Shown here: positions 38,085-50,664 of the stretch, one piece after another
How the letters are laid out: each line of letters starts with the position of its first letter
Position numbering within the stretch: the first letter of the stretch is position 1
NCBI GenBank assembly: GCA_947034895.1
Contig: OX344764.1
Coordinates: 23,250,001 to 23,314,000 of the forward strand
Source: Rhytidiadelphus loreus
Taxonomy: Eukaryota > Streptophyta > Bryopsida > Hypnales > Hylocomiaceae
Reading direction: 5' to 3'
Length of the DNA: 64,000 bases
The notes under the pieces: generated by a model
Told to the model about the DNA's origin: nothing
Database searches by the model: none
What the model saw: the letters and a program-made list of their open reading frames with translations, nothing else
Translations under genes and position numbers: made by a program

Positions 38085-41000
38085 GTTTTCAATTTTAGAA
38101 TTATTGATGACATAGGCTTTATGCTGTCAAACTACCAGTTAACATGTCCATAACTTTGCGTGCTTGACATAGTAAGAAGTACTCTTTAACTGAGCATTTT
38201 TGGATTACTCTACAGGTTGGACATGGGTCCATGCCACTTGGGCCCTTTAACAATTCATAGTAATTTTGAATCAGACTATAAAATTTTGGATATTTTACCA
38301 GTCCTCCTCATTTCTATTGCTATTTTCAGGAAAAAATTTGCTTCATGTTACAATACTGCACATCATATCTCAAATTGCTTAACTAACTAGTTATGGGTCC
38401 CTCTATCTTATTATGGTGGAAACACCTAATAAGACCAACAATTCAGCATAGTTGGAGGCACTTTTTTCTAGAAAAAAAAATGTTTTTGTAGTCTTAGCAA
38501 TTGAAAATCATGAATTTAAAAATAATAAAATAAAATAAATTTGGTTATGGCATGATATTTTTTTTTAAATTTCAGAATAAAAAACTCTCTACACCACTAA
38601 AATCATCATATAGCTAAAATTTGATGAGTTCAACAACCATCTATTTGCATATAAGTAAAGGGATAGTTTAATGACACTTTATAGAGACACTTCAATGGAA
38701 ATCTAGGAACACTTTAAGGGAAATCTATTGTACATGAATGGATATAAGGACAGTTTTGGGTGTTTCTACCTTAAGAAAGTGAAAGAGTTTTTGTTAGATC
38801 TTGTGGATAGGCAAGAGGGCATTCTAGATTCTCTTTAAATGGTTTTGAAAAAAAAATTGCATTTTAAATGAGATATCAGGTTTATTGATTTTTCCCTCAT
38901 ATTTTCATTTTTGAGATTAGAAAAACAATTGAACTTCTATAATATCTAATTGTTTGAAGATCCAACCATTGAAAAAAATGTTATGCATTCTTTTTGTGTC
39001 AAGACCCAACTTCAGTGAGGAGATTTCAACATCATTTTGCCTTCAAATTTTACATGCTTCTTCCTAAATTGAGGCTTTATGCAGATCTGAAGCCTCTAAA
39101 TCTTCCTTGCAAATTTTATTGAATGATGGGGTTCAAAAGTCAAATAAAGCTACATTGTCAAAAGCCCAAGCAATTTTTAGAAAAAATACTTTAGCTTCAT
39201 TTTACAAGCGTTGTTCTCACCTAGATTGCCTTTAAAACCTAAAAATTTATATGTGATCCTATTATGACACTAGTTTGTCCTAATAGTGTGTGACACTAAT
39301 TTATCAAAGTCACACTATTTTCTTGACTATTTTGAATTAGTGCAAGTTGAAATAAAATTTTGTGGTGACCTTAATTTTCTAGGTGATGCTACCATCCCAC
39401 CCGGCCACCCCCACCCTTGACTATTAAAACAAATTAATGTAGTCAAGAATGAGATCGTAAAGTTAAAAATCTTAAAACATGAATGAAATTTGATTAACAA
39501 TTTTTTTTTCCAGAAGGTGTTTTTTTGGCATTAATTTTTGTGAGTATTTTTTTATTTCTAATATATAGATCTTTGAGATTAACATGTATATTTTGGATTT
39601 CTTTTATAAATAAATTATGAATTTTCTAAAATTGACTTTAGGCTCTCACAAATAGAAATAATAAATTCTAGGCAAGTACAATATCTAGATTATACAATTT
39701 TAAAAGAAGGTTATAAGAATGTCTTGAAGAAATTTCAGAAACTTTGAACTCATAGATTGCAAGATATTTATGTTTAAAGCAAAAAAATAGTTTTTTTTGC
39801 ACTTTGTGTAATTTGATTATATAACTTTGAATCTCCTTAACTTCAATTTTTTCACTAAGCAATTTGATTTGGAAGTCTAAATATTCCAAAAAAGTTCTTG
39901 AATTTCATTCTTTAGGAAATTGTTGAGTAGAAGTAGGTACATGAATAAAAGAAAGACTATATTGTGAAGGGTGATTGCAAGAAATGCTTGTCCTTTTTTC
40001 TATCCCCTTGGCCTTAGAAATGTCTTTTTTTGCTCATAACTTTTCTATCATGTGTCAATTTTATATGAAATTTGAAATGAAGGTACATGTGGTAATTTAC
40101 GTAGATATTGAATAATTTTTTTCTACTTTTTAAAAATTATTCCACCATTTTCAAATAGCCCCCAATTAGATATTTGTTATTGTCATTGGGGGGTAGTACT
40201 AATTTGACCCAAAAATGCAAATTTGAAGGTCAAAATTGGTTTACGAGGATGTATACTAACATCACACAAGCCCACCAAGAGATTTACTAAAAATAGTAAA
40301 GTTTCCATCTTCCACAGAAAACATGTGGAATATTTTAGGAAAAAATATGAAAATTGAGTTAAAAAACAAACCCAATATGTTATTCTCTCAAGAAAATATT
40401 ATGATTATCCACAAAGCAAGAAGCTCTATAACTTTCACATCATTTATCCAATTGGAATGAATTAAGGCTTTAAAAAAAAAATTGAAAAAATTTATTTCAA
40501 ATTTTTGTGAATTTTTTTGTTGCGTAACAAGTTTAATTTTTTGTTAAGGATGGCATAACTTCTGCTTTCAAGTTTCAATCACCAATTGAAATAAAAATAA
40601 TATTGGCAGACAATATTTTTTTATCTTAATAAAAGGCTAGAAAAATCAAGACAATAATTGAGACCATAGGAGCCACGGGGATGAAATTGGTGAAGGGGAT
40701 TTCCAATATGAAGGGGATGGCTTAATAACTTAGCTGTCAAATTTGAGTGGACTTACCAGCACATCTAAGGAGACTTATAGTCTTTTGGCCAACCCTTTGT
40801 AGTCCTACAAGACCAAGGACTTGATGTAAATTATGTCTCTTGCCAATGTATTTAAATCTAGCTATTGTGCCATTCTTATCAAGTACATTTCTTATATTCC
40901 TCCATACTTACTTTAAATTCATTGTATGTGCACCATGGTTGCATTCTCTAGCATAATAAAACAATGATGGAATGAGGTAGAAGTGATAACATTAAGATGG

Positions 41001-41266
41001 GTGGTTGCAAGAAAGACCAAACGTTTTTGGTAGTATTTTGTCCAAACTGTAAATTTTATGCTTAGAACTATGAGTACTATGAAACAAAATAATCTCAGCC
41101 ATTGATCTCAAAAAAAATTGATGGCTAATAGTACCTATGACTACTTACAAGTACTATTTAAAAAAAAGATAGTTTGCCACAAAAATAGAAAATGATGAAC
41201 AAGTTAAAAATTAATAATAATTAGAAAATGACGAACAAAAAAACTAAAAACTATCCATTTCATTAG
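38085..41266. other. AT-rich spacer without genes
   Basis: No coding frame stands out on either strand. A copy of a dispersed phrase around TAGATTGCAAGATATTTATG lies at about 39753. The rest is low-GC DNA with short A and T runs, probably old transposon remains. Confidence 0.5.
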
Positions 41267-41275
41267 ATGTTATAT

Positions 41276-44272
41276 CGGGGATGCTAGTATGTGAGCCTAA
41301 GAGCATGAGCATGTAAGCCTATGAGCCTGTGAGCCTGTGAGCCTTCAATTTTTTTCCTTCTATTTAGAAATTATAAATCCATTGAGGACCTATGACCATA
41401 GAATTAGATGAAAGGATGTATAGTCCGACTAAACAACAAATGAATATGCTACTAATGATTTTGTACCAAAACATTGAACCACGGGCCTCTATATAAATTT
41501 AAAGGATGAAAATGGTCCACCTATTTTATTTTATTTTTTTAACTATGCTTTAAATTTTTTAGAAATATCTTGAATATGAAAAATATAAAATGAACATAGT
41601 AGATATATATTATACACCAAATAAATGTATTAACCCTTAATTTTCTAAATGACCATTTTGCTAATTGATGTCCCTTTTTTTTAACTATCTTTATTTAAAT
41701 TTTTTTTATTTATTAAATCATGAAAATAAAGTGAATGAAATTGTTGCCACATCATACACAGGTCAATTCAATTTGAGAAACAAGACAATAGAAATCAAAT
41801 ATCAAATCATGAAAATAAAGTGATTAATGGCTGGAGGTAGTAAGGTGAAAAATTTCAGCATGCAATATATGGATTCTACTATAGGTGAAAGATAAGATTA
41901 GTGGAAAATAATTATTTTGAAGTATGCGGAAAAATAAATAAAATGAAGAGAAGAAATTGTCGAATTCAATAAGACTTAATTGAGCAAATTGTTGTAAAAT
42001 AATAATTTTTTTAATACAAGTTGAAATGTTCAAAGATCATGTATAATCAAATACATTCTTGATGAAAACCTAAAGGAAATTTTACAATGATACTTTGTGA
42101 GGATGGAGGGTAAAGAAGTGGTTTTATAATGAAATCCATTGTTCCTTATGAACCTTCAAAGGATATGGGATAATTTGAAGATTAAACTCCTACTAATCTT
42201 AAAGATTAATATATCCCATATGCGTTGCTTCACCTCCTACCATCCAATTTGTATAAAGATCTTATCTTCCTCAATTTTACAAACATCCAAATAAGTGACT
42301 CTTGAGGCTTTGTGATGAACATTTTGGATTTTATTCAATATAATGTTGGATTTTCAAAATATTCAACATGAAAGTGCCAACCTTGTCCTTCACTTATGGT
42401 GGTATGTAGAAAAAAAATTGTGGTCTTTAAAACCCCTGCTGTTAACGGCGGGGGTAACAAGGTCCATACAAGAAGCGAAGTTGGATCCTTTGAAAGCGTA
42501 GCCGTTAACGGCGGGGGTTAACAAGGTTCATAAAAAAAAAAAAATTGCATCTCCAAACCCCCGCTGTTAACGGCGGGGGGTAGCAAGGTCTATAAAAAAA
42601 CAAAGTTGCATCTCCAAACCCCCCGCCGTTAACGGCGGGGGGTAACAAGGTTCATAAAAAATAAAAAAATTGCATCTCCAAACCCCTCGCCGTTAACGGC
42701 GGGGGGTAACAAGGTTCATAAAAAAAACAAAGTTGCATCTCCAAACTCCCCGCCGTTAACGGTGGGGGGTAACAAGGTCAATAAAAAAAACAAAGTTGCA
42801 TCTCTATATCTCCTGCCGTTAATGGCAGAGGGTAGAAAGGTCCATAAAAAAACAAAGTTGTATCCTCTAAAAGCGCAACCGTTAACGGCAGGGGGTAGCA
42901 AGGTCCATCAAAGAAGCGAAGTTGGATCCTCTAAAAGCGCAGCCGTTAACGGCGGGGGGTAGTAAGGGCCATCAAAGAAGCAAAGTTGGATCCTCTAAAA
43001 GCACAACTGTTAACGGCGGAGGTAGCAAGGTTCATTGAAGAAGCGAAGTTGAATCCTCTAAAAGCGTAGCCGTTAACAACGGAGGATAGCAAAGAATACA
43101 TGAACTATAGTGTTTGACTAAATCCTAACATTTGTTGCCCTAAATTGCAACCCTGAAAATTGCACCCGTCAACAACTGGGGGTAGCAAGGCACCTTAAAA
43201 TCTTTGAAATCTAAACATTTCAAGCTAAATTTCAAGATGCTATTGTAGTTTTGAGGTCATAAATGACTCAATATGCATCCGTTTTTTATATGCTATATAT
43301 GGTTGGAATCATGCTTTCAAAGTGCAAGAAATGATATAAAGTTTCAAAATTTGTCTTTAACAAAAAATTACACATACATTCAAAGTTAATATCAATTGGG
43401 GTAATTATTTCCTTACTATCTTGTTTGAACTTCTAGCATGTAGGTGCTATTATTATATTTTTGTTTGGTACAAACCCTAACCAGAAGGTTTATAATATTA
43501 CACTTTGCAATTTTCCATGAACTTGTACTTGTCCTCATTATGGAAATATAAATGAGGCCTCTATTGGAAAACGTGACATGTACATAAACTACAAACATGT
43601 TTATTATATCTTTCATTATTTGTGTAAATTTAATTATAAGATAGACACATTCATCTACGCTCCTACCTTCAACTTGGATGAAATAAAGCAAGTAATTGTT
43701 GTTGTTAGAATCGTCAAGACGTGCGAGTATTCAAGTTAGTTGGTAGATAATAGCATGATATGAAGTAGATACGTAGTATCAATATATTATCTTTAAAATC
43801 TCTAAATTCAAGTAAAAAAGTATTATTTTCATATTCCAATATGTATTCTTTGTTGCAATAAAAAAATATTTTATTATGTACACAATGCTCTACATCCTAC
43901 GATATTTTCACTGCATTTGTTTTCCTCTTATCTTTAGAATTCACTATAAATTATATGTAATCTCACTTGATCAATCCACCCTCAAACAACCTCTTAGAAT
44001 GTAATACGAGATGTAATATAAATTTCAAAACATGCAATAGCACCAACTTCCCAAGCTTTTAGATATAAAATCCACGGGCATAGGTCCCATGGTAATAGGT
44101 CATTTTTTTTCTAGACATAGCAATTTTGGTGAAAAAAATCAGTCTTTTAACTTTTTAATCAAAAATATTTACAAATTACATCATATTTTACATTTCTAGG
44201 CTCTAGGCTCACACAATCCCTGCTCACCGCTCTTAGGCTCACGCTCACACGCTCACATGCTAGCGTCGTTGG
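41276..44272. mobile_element. Non-autonomous Mutator-like element, 3.0 kb
   Basis: Flanked by an exact 9-bp duplication ATGTTATAT (41267-41275 and 44273-44281), the signature size for Mutator-like elements. The termini are inverted and imperfect: GATGCTAGTATGTGAGCC at the left against GACGCTAGCATGTGAGCG read inward at the right. Both continue into GAGCC/GAGCG-rich subterminal DNA. No transposase was recognised. The interior contains the 63-bp minisatellite at 42424-43100. A related right-hand terminus occurs at 185-230. Confidence 0.8.
42424..43190. repeat. 63-bp minisatellite with palindromic core CCGCCGTTAACGGCGG
   Basis: The GTTAAC/GTTAAT centre of each unit lies at 42441, 42504, 42566, 42628, 42692, 42755, 42818, 42881, 42945, 43009 and 43072: eleven units, 62-64 bp apart. 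A worn twelfth is near 43168. Two unit types exist. One has GTTGCATCTCCAAAC before the core (units 3-7). The other has GTTGGATCC(T)(C)TCTAAAAGCG or close to it (unit 2 and units 8-11). The array is strikingly GC-rich at its cores within AT-rich DNA. Since 63 is divisible by three, it reads as 21-residue repeats on both strands. I regard that as incidental. Confidence 0.9.
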
Positions 44273-44281
44273 ATGTTATAT

Positions 44282-45077
44282 GAGGCCTCCGAAAGATTGT
44301 CTAGTCATGGTTCCCAATGTTGTGAATCATGGCCGAACAATCAGATTATTTAATAATTTAAAATTTTAAAAAATATATAAATATTTCAAAAAAAAATTGA
44401 AAAAGAAATTGATTTTTTTCATGTAGTCCGACATGGCAGTCTCTCCACCATGTTGAACTACTGGTTCTGCAACATTTCCACAGTCCGGGAACATCAGAAA
44501 ACTTGCAATCTCTTAATAGGCTAAAAAATCAACTAATGGTTAAAGACTTGCTGGAGATCACATTTCACCAAAAAATGGAAGTTGAAACCATCTTCAATGT
44601 TCAGAAGTGCACATGCAAAGGAGCCCTATTTGTACAAATATGGAGGCCATAAAATAATGTATTATTAGATTTCCTTTGGTAGGCACATGTCTCACAAAAA
44701 TTTCAGCTCTAGATCATTAATTTTGGATACCTCTCTCCTAAACTTCAAAGTGTGACAAATTACAAAATTGATTTTTAAATATATATATATATATATATTT
44801 TTTATTTATTTTTTATTTATTTTTTTTATTTTATTTTTTATTTTTTATTTTTTATTTCTAAAAAGTAAGGGATATGATTACAATCAAATTAACCATGTTT
44901 GAAATATTTAAAGATTGGTTAACCATCTTTGAATGGTACCCTACAAGTTGGACATGGCTCCTTGGTCAAGAATGGGTGGTTCTACCGTAGAAATCACAAT
45001 CAAGGTTGTTATTCTCCACCGCTACAAACATACCTTTTGTGAGGTATTCATGGATTTGAACTCTTTATTGGGGCCCT
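44282..45077. other. Low-complexity AT spacer
   Basis: Contains an (AT)n run at about 44781-44800 followed by TTTATTTTTT-type runs to about 44860. No gene is visible. Confidence 0.6.
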
Positions 45078-45652
45078 TTAACCCTGGAGCACTCCGACGT
45101 CCATTTTTTGGACGATGAACAAATTCAGATCCTTGGTTCTATCTCATTCCTGCTTGGATGAAAGTCATCCTAATTTTTGGTGGTACTTTATTAGGTTGTC
45201 CTATCCATTGGTTGGATTTGGTGTTACTAGAATATATACATTTCTAAAATTACAAATGTGGAAGTATGTCAAGTGGTCAATTTGCATTGACTTTAGTTCA
45301 AAACTAGATGTGCAAAAATGAGGTCAAAGATGTAAAGGTTACAAAAATTTCAAAAAAACACCATATGAAGAGAACCTTATTTTAGATCCATTCCAACAAG
45401 TTTTACTCAAAAAAATGATAATATTTTACTTGTAATTGAATTTAGAAGGAATTCTGAAATTTTCTTTTCAAAATTTATAGAAAAAGATTGGTGATAGCAT
45501 TAGTAGATCTAACCGTACAGATAGAATTTTAAAATCAAAATCTACAGCTTTCATTTGTATACCGATTCCAAAATATTCTTCCAAATTGTAGTTTATAATG
45601 GTCTTTCTCAAATTGTCAATTTTGGAGATGAATCCAGTCGTTTAGGGGTTAA
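45078..45652. mobile_element. TTAA-flanked element related to 7513-7741
   Basis: TTAA at 45078-45081 and 45649-45652. The ends are CCCTGGAGCACTCCGACG and, inward from the right, CCCCTAAACGACTGG. The first 45 bp parallel 7513-7560. The pairing of the two ends is weaker than in the other two copies. Confidence 0.4.
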
Positions 45653-46624
45653 TGCCCAAATCCTTTCTTGGAACTTTGCATAATTTTGCTTATATCTTTC
45701 CATAAATATAGTATATTAATCTATCTACATCAATAATAGTAGTGAAGTAGATTTAGGATTTTTTTTTTTAAACTTTAGAAAAGTACCACGCACCTAATTT
45801 GGCCAAGATATGTACAAAACTGACATGGAAATTCATTTCAAGAGGCTACTTGCAACTCAATCTGGGTTTGCTGCTGTCAATCCAAAAACTTTGAAGTACA
45901 GTAAGTAAGGTAGTATGCTGTTAAATGGCACCTGACCTTAAAGCACCATCTAGAAGTTTTGTACATTTCGAATTTCAGTTATGTACCTATTTGGATGGAG
46001 CGCTTTCAAAAACAAATTTTGGTCCTTAATAACTTTTACATACAATATCCAAATGTGGCGTTCTTTGGTGCGTTGGAACCTCCTTTCACTTGCCAACATG
46101 AATGTGTGAAAATTTGACCAGTTTCATAATAGCAACTAGGCTCAGTAGTAAAAAGTGACGGTTTTGGGTGTACCCACCTTTGATATTGTATTCAGATTCT
46201 GAATCCATATTGAGACGTTTCCATAAAAAATCATGCAGGTCTATGCAATATTCTTGTGAAAACTTGAAAAAAAATGGAGATGCAGTATGGTAATAAAACA
46301 ACCGATTTGGTTGATTATATTGTGAGGAAAATAATTCCAATTGGGGCAAAATACTGCATCATTAGAATCTTTGAAGAACTTTGCATTTGTTGTTCAAGTA
46401 ATGATATTTTCTTTCTTGCATTCAAAACGGAAGTTCGTGGTCCAAGACGACTCTAAACTACCGGGTGATGGTGACCGAATGACGTGGTTGCGGGTTTAAT
46501 ACTTGGTGGCAGCAAGTTCTTTACCTAGCTAGCGTGAAATCAGCCTCTCTTCCTGACAGAAAACCCTTGCAGTGTATTTCCTTAACACGCTTGTTTAAAA
46601 AAAACTGAAGTTCATTTCAAAGGC

Positions 46625-46868
46625 TTAACCCCTGAGCGTCTTGGCACCTCAAAATCTAACCTTCCTTAACTGAAAGGTTGCCATGTTTGACTATTATAAC
46701 CTTTTCATCGGTACAATCAAAACATTTGTCTATTTCCATGCAGCTCTAGGCCTGTCTCCACTACCGATTCTATGGTTCTATGAATCTCATTTTGGGTGAT
46801 AGTTTAATTGGAATGAGTTTAGAAGGGTTCAGATTTGGGTAAATATGTGTTGGATACTCAGGAGTTAA
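46625..46868. mobile_element. TTAA-flanked miniature element, 236 bp
   Basis: TTAA at 46625-46628 and 46865-46868. The ends are CCCCTGAGCGTC and, inward from the right, CTCCTGAGTATC, matching at 8 of 12 or more positions. It is the same class as 7513-7741 by size and flank. Confidence 0.45.
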
Positions 46869-47495
46869 TAATAAGTTGGTTACTAAGCTTCAGTTAAGTC
46901 AATGTCTTCATTTTGGTTTCTCAAAGAAGCTTACTAAGAAAGTTACTAACAGGTAACACAACTTCTTGCAATCCTTAAAAAAACAGTTAGATCAATCTGT
47001 AAACTGAATACCATGATATTAATTGATGCTATTATGCTATTATTGTTCTGAAAGGATATTCATTTCTTGAATATAATTACATTTTTGGATTCTTTGATGA
47101 AAGGGCTACAAGAGTTTTCTATATCAAAACAAGTTGTATTCCTAGGGATTGGACTAAAATGCATTATAAGTGATTATAATCAGGGCCATATAATACAGGA
47201 GTTGTGTACCTGGGAGATTACTTGTAATGCTATTTAGAATTGAATACATTACAAGAACTTGATGCAATAGCACAACTTGTTGATTGATTTCATGGTGCAA
47301 TTTGTTGTGGCAATGACACTATTTGCACCAATAATTGAAACTTTTGATAGAAATACAATTAGTTAATTCAAGTTACAACACTTAGCATATGTTGCATGTG
47401 AATACATGAGTCCTAAAGTTTTTTTACCTTTAAATATTCACAGAACCTTGGTAAGTGGTAAGTTTAAGGCTAGAACACTTGCCTTCTAAACCATT

Positions 47496-47814
47496 GCATT
47501 AGAAGGGATTCAGCCCCTTTGGAGGGCTGTGAGTTCCCTTGGTCTAGGAACAACCCCCCAGTAGTCCCTAGCAGTTCGCAGCAGTTCGCAGGTGCTACTT
47601 GACGTGACAAGGCGACTGCCACGTCATTTTTTTTTTTTAAATTCAAAAAAAATAAAAATTCAACTCAATCTTTCGTTTTAAAATTTTGAAAAAAAAAAAA
47701 ATTTTTGAAAAAAAAAAAAAAAATCTAACAGCGGCCGTTCCCGGACTGTCGGGGGAACAGCGCCAGGAACAGGCCTGAAACGGCCCTCCTGACCCCCCAA
47801 ATATCATCTAATGC
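47496..47814. mobile_element. ~300-bp GC-ended, AT-cored repeat (copy 2)
   Basis: Inverse orientation to the copy at 37754-38056. Termini GCATTAGA at the left and TCTAATGC at the right are exact inverted repeats of 8 bp, with looser similarity over 32 bp. The core is long T and A runs. The GGAGGGCTGTGAGTTCCC and GGGGGAACAGCGCCAGGAAC blocks are shared with copy 1. Confidence 0.65.
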
Positions 47815-49634
47815 TTCCGTAGCCTACTCTTCCTTGAATATTAATTGAATGAAGTGTGTTTTCTACAAAATCCATCATGTACCCAAGGGATGGTTGAGCA
47901 ATTAACGATTAAACCGCAGCATACTTATAGCATCTTTAGTCCGAGTGAAGCATAAACACCATGTACTTAATAGTGGAAGACATAGTTGGGAGCCTAGTAA
48001 TGAAGCAAGCCCAACGCCCAAAATGATAGGTGGAGAGATTATGAGAATGTTTGAGAAATTTGATGCATATGTCATTAATTGTAGTGTCATGAGCAAGTTG
48101 AAGGGCACAACAAGATTTGTAAATGTGGCATGTAAAGCCTTTTGAATACAAAGTCCACAATGATGACAAAGATGATCAAGGATAGATTGGGTTAATATAT
48201 TTGTTACCACCCTATTGAATGTTGTTGCTAAGTTGTTTGACTAGCTAGAGTGAAGATGCCCTAAATAAAGTAGAATTCATTGAGTTTTTATGATATTATA
48301 CATTTTGTAGTAATGTTTTGAAACCATTCCAAAATTGAGATAAGATGGGCACCTAAGTATGTATTTATAAACAACAATAATATTTCATCTAATTTTTATT
48401 CCATAGTACATAATATTTTGTATACTAAACTTTTCAAGTATATACTAATATTTTCAAATTTCATGCAAAAAATATTCCATTTCTCTCTCAATCCATCAAT
48501 AACCGAGCAAGTCAAAATTACCTTCTAAGTAAGGTCCCAAGGTTATTTTTTCATCAAAAAACATTTTAACACTATTATATCTATTGCAAATAGAAAAAAG
48601 TTTAAAAATTGTTCTTATTGCATCTTTAACTATGGGATCTTGCACTAGACTAATATAAAAATGTGTAGAAGAAATTTCAAAAACTTTCACCTCATAGATT
48701 GCAAGATATTTTTAAAGTATTGACTTTTTTCATAATGAAAAACAATATGATATTTTTCAAGAAGATGCTAAGATTGCTTATAAGACAAGCAATTCCATAC
48801 AAGGCTTCATAACTTTAATCCAAATAGAATGAATTAAAGTTTTCCATATAGATAAAAAATTTAAAATTTAAAATTTAAAATTATTTTTTTGTCCTTGTTG
48901 CCTTGCAAAGACACTATTTGAGTTTAGGGTGGAGTAACTTTTGCCCCAAGCACTAATTGAAATAAAAATTATATTTTCCAAAAGATGATGTGTTTTTCTA
49001 TTTTCCAAAAAATATTCAAATAATCATGCCAAAAATTGAGAACATAAGAACCTGGTACAGTGTTCTCCAAAAGGTTAGAGGTTATGGTTGGACCACCCAT
49101 ACTTAATCACTTAAGCATCTATGGAACACATAGTGAGTAGTTGGGTGCGTTTGAAATTTTTCCTGTGTAAGGAGATAGAAAATATTGGGATTGCAAAATT
49201 TTCAGAATTTTATTTGCAAAACTGAAATTTCTGTGAATTTTAGAAGGCAAAAAGTGTTCCGAACTAGTACATGACATCTAGAGTCTTGCAATTTCACTCA
49301 TAGGGGAGACTAGTTATTATTCATGTGTACAAATTTCAAAATAATAAATGCTATAATACATGGCATTCAGCAATTGGTCCTCACAACCTCGCATATTTTG
49401 CATATCATTAAAACTAGACTTCCAAACATGGTTCACAAAGAAGTTTTGCTTGGGTGGAAATAGTAGTATCCTACAAGTTAGGGACCCATCCCTGGTTGGT
49501 AATGGGTGCTCCCACCATAAAGTTCTCCAATACCACTACATGACTAAATTGCTTCACACTATTACAATCCCCATAATGATCCCTTTGAGATTGTAAATAT
49601 ATATAAACACTATATATAGTCTTGATTTTAAACT
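47815..49634. other. AT-rich spacer, no gene seen
   Basis: Holds a copy of the dispersed CATAGATTGCAAGATATTT phrase at about 48689. No frame has coding character. Confidence 0.5.
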
Positions 49635-49784
49635 GAAATATGAATATGTATTTCCATTTATTTGCAAATTATGATATGAAGTTATACATAAGTACAATAA
49701 TCGAAGCATGAAATATGAATATGTGTTTCCATTTATTTGCAAATTATAGTATGAGGTTATACATAAGTACGATAATGTAGGCAA
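49635..49784. repeat. 75-bp tandem duplication
   Basis: GAAATATGAATATGT(A/G)TTTCCATTTATTTGCAAATTAT units start at 49635 and 49710 and differ at only a few positions, so the duplication is fairly recent. Confidence 0.9.
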
Positions 49785-50183
49785 TTCCAATAGTATTAGA
49801 GAAATCATGTGGCTCCAAAGGGCTACATAGACCTTCAATTGGTTAATAATTGACCAACTATGAATCTGTGAAATGAATTCTCTCACAAGCGAAATTACAA
49901 ACCCTTGAACCTTCAAAGATCCTTGTACAATATGTCTTTTCTTCAATCAAATAAATCAAACAAACTTCAGTGACGATCTGGGGTGACGATAGATTCTTGT
50001 TGGCATCCACAACTATGGATTTGCAATTGCACGATTTTGCCAAGGTGGGCATAGACAATCCAAATTACTTAATGGATCACAATCCGGAATTGGATGTAGG
50101 ATTGGAAATGAAAACGGAAAATTTGAATCACTTGATGAATCGCAATCTGGGATTGGAAATGGCAATGGAAATGGATGAGGGAA

Positions 50184-50456
50184 TCAATTATGTTTATCCA
50201 AGTCAAGTGGGGCTACAACAACATCATGTTGTGGTCTGGATACATCCAAGCTCATCGGTGCTATTGATAGAGTTCCAATTGGAGTAGGGAATGGAATTAG
50301 ATGGGGTTCTATAGGGCCATATTTTCGAAAGTGCAATGGAGCCCAAACAACATTGCTTTGCGGTTTGCCACTTTGGAATGCCATTGCTAAAGTGAATGGA
50401 AAAGAAATGATCAATACAAGAACTACAAAGATTTTGAGAAGGTTTTTGAATGCCAT
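50184..50456 (-). CDS. Probable secreted peptide, 90 residues, with repeated PQ-VV-APL motif
   Basis: ATG at 50456, TGA at 50184. Residues 1-25 are a clear signal peptide (MAFKNLLKIFVVLVLIISFP). The mature part carries two related blocks, PQSNVVWAPLHFRKYG and PQHDVVVAPLDLDKHN, around a Pro-rich linker. Upstream on the minus strand a TATA-like TTATAAG lies near 50597, followed by a pyrimidine-rich leader of the plant type. After the TGA the same frame stays open to TAG at 50013 and keeps a repetitive Pro/Phe-rich, Cys-containing pattern (FPLPFPIPDCD, HPIPDCD). The TGA may therefore be a nonsense change in a longer protein. I do not recognise the family. Confidence 0.5.
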   Translation of the reverse strand: MAFKNLLKIFVVLVLIISFPFTLAMAFQSGKPQSNVVWAPLHFRKYGPIEPHLIPFPTPIGTLSIAPMSLDVSRPQHDVVVAPLDLDKHN

Positions 50457-50664
50457 TTGAAAACACTTGTGAGGTTTTGGGAAGGTAGAAAGAAATAAGA
50501 AAGATAAAAATGTATAGAAAAGAAATGAGGATTTTGAGAGAATGAAGGGAAAGAGGAGGCGAGTGAAAACTGAGAATTGAAACCCAAAGAAATCTCTTAT
50601 AAGTTATATTGTTAGTGAAGTTGACAACTTTTACATTTTGCCTTTGGCTTTTATTTTTTGCCAC

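Noticed and set aside
42716..42962. Open frames on both strands through the 63-bp array
   Set aside because: The unit length is a multiple of three, so open frames follow automatically. There is no start context, signal peptide or domain.
49970..50287. A 105-codon plus-strand frame rich in Glu, Met and Leu
   Set aside because: It is antisense to the repetitive tail of the secreted-peptide gene and mirrors its repeats. It has no signal or domain of its own.
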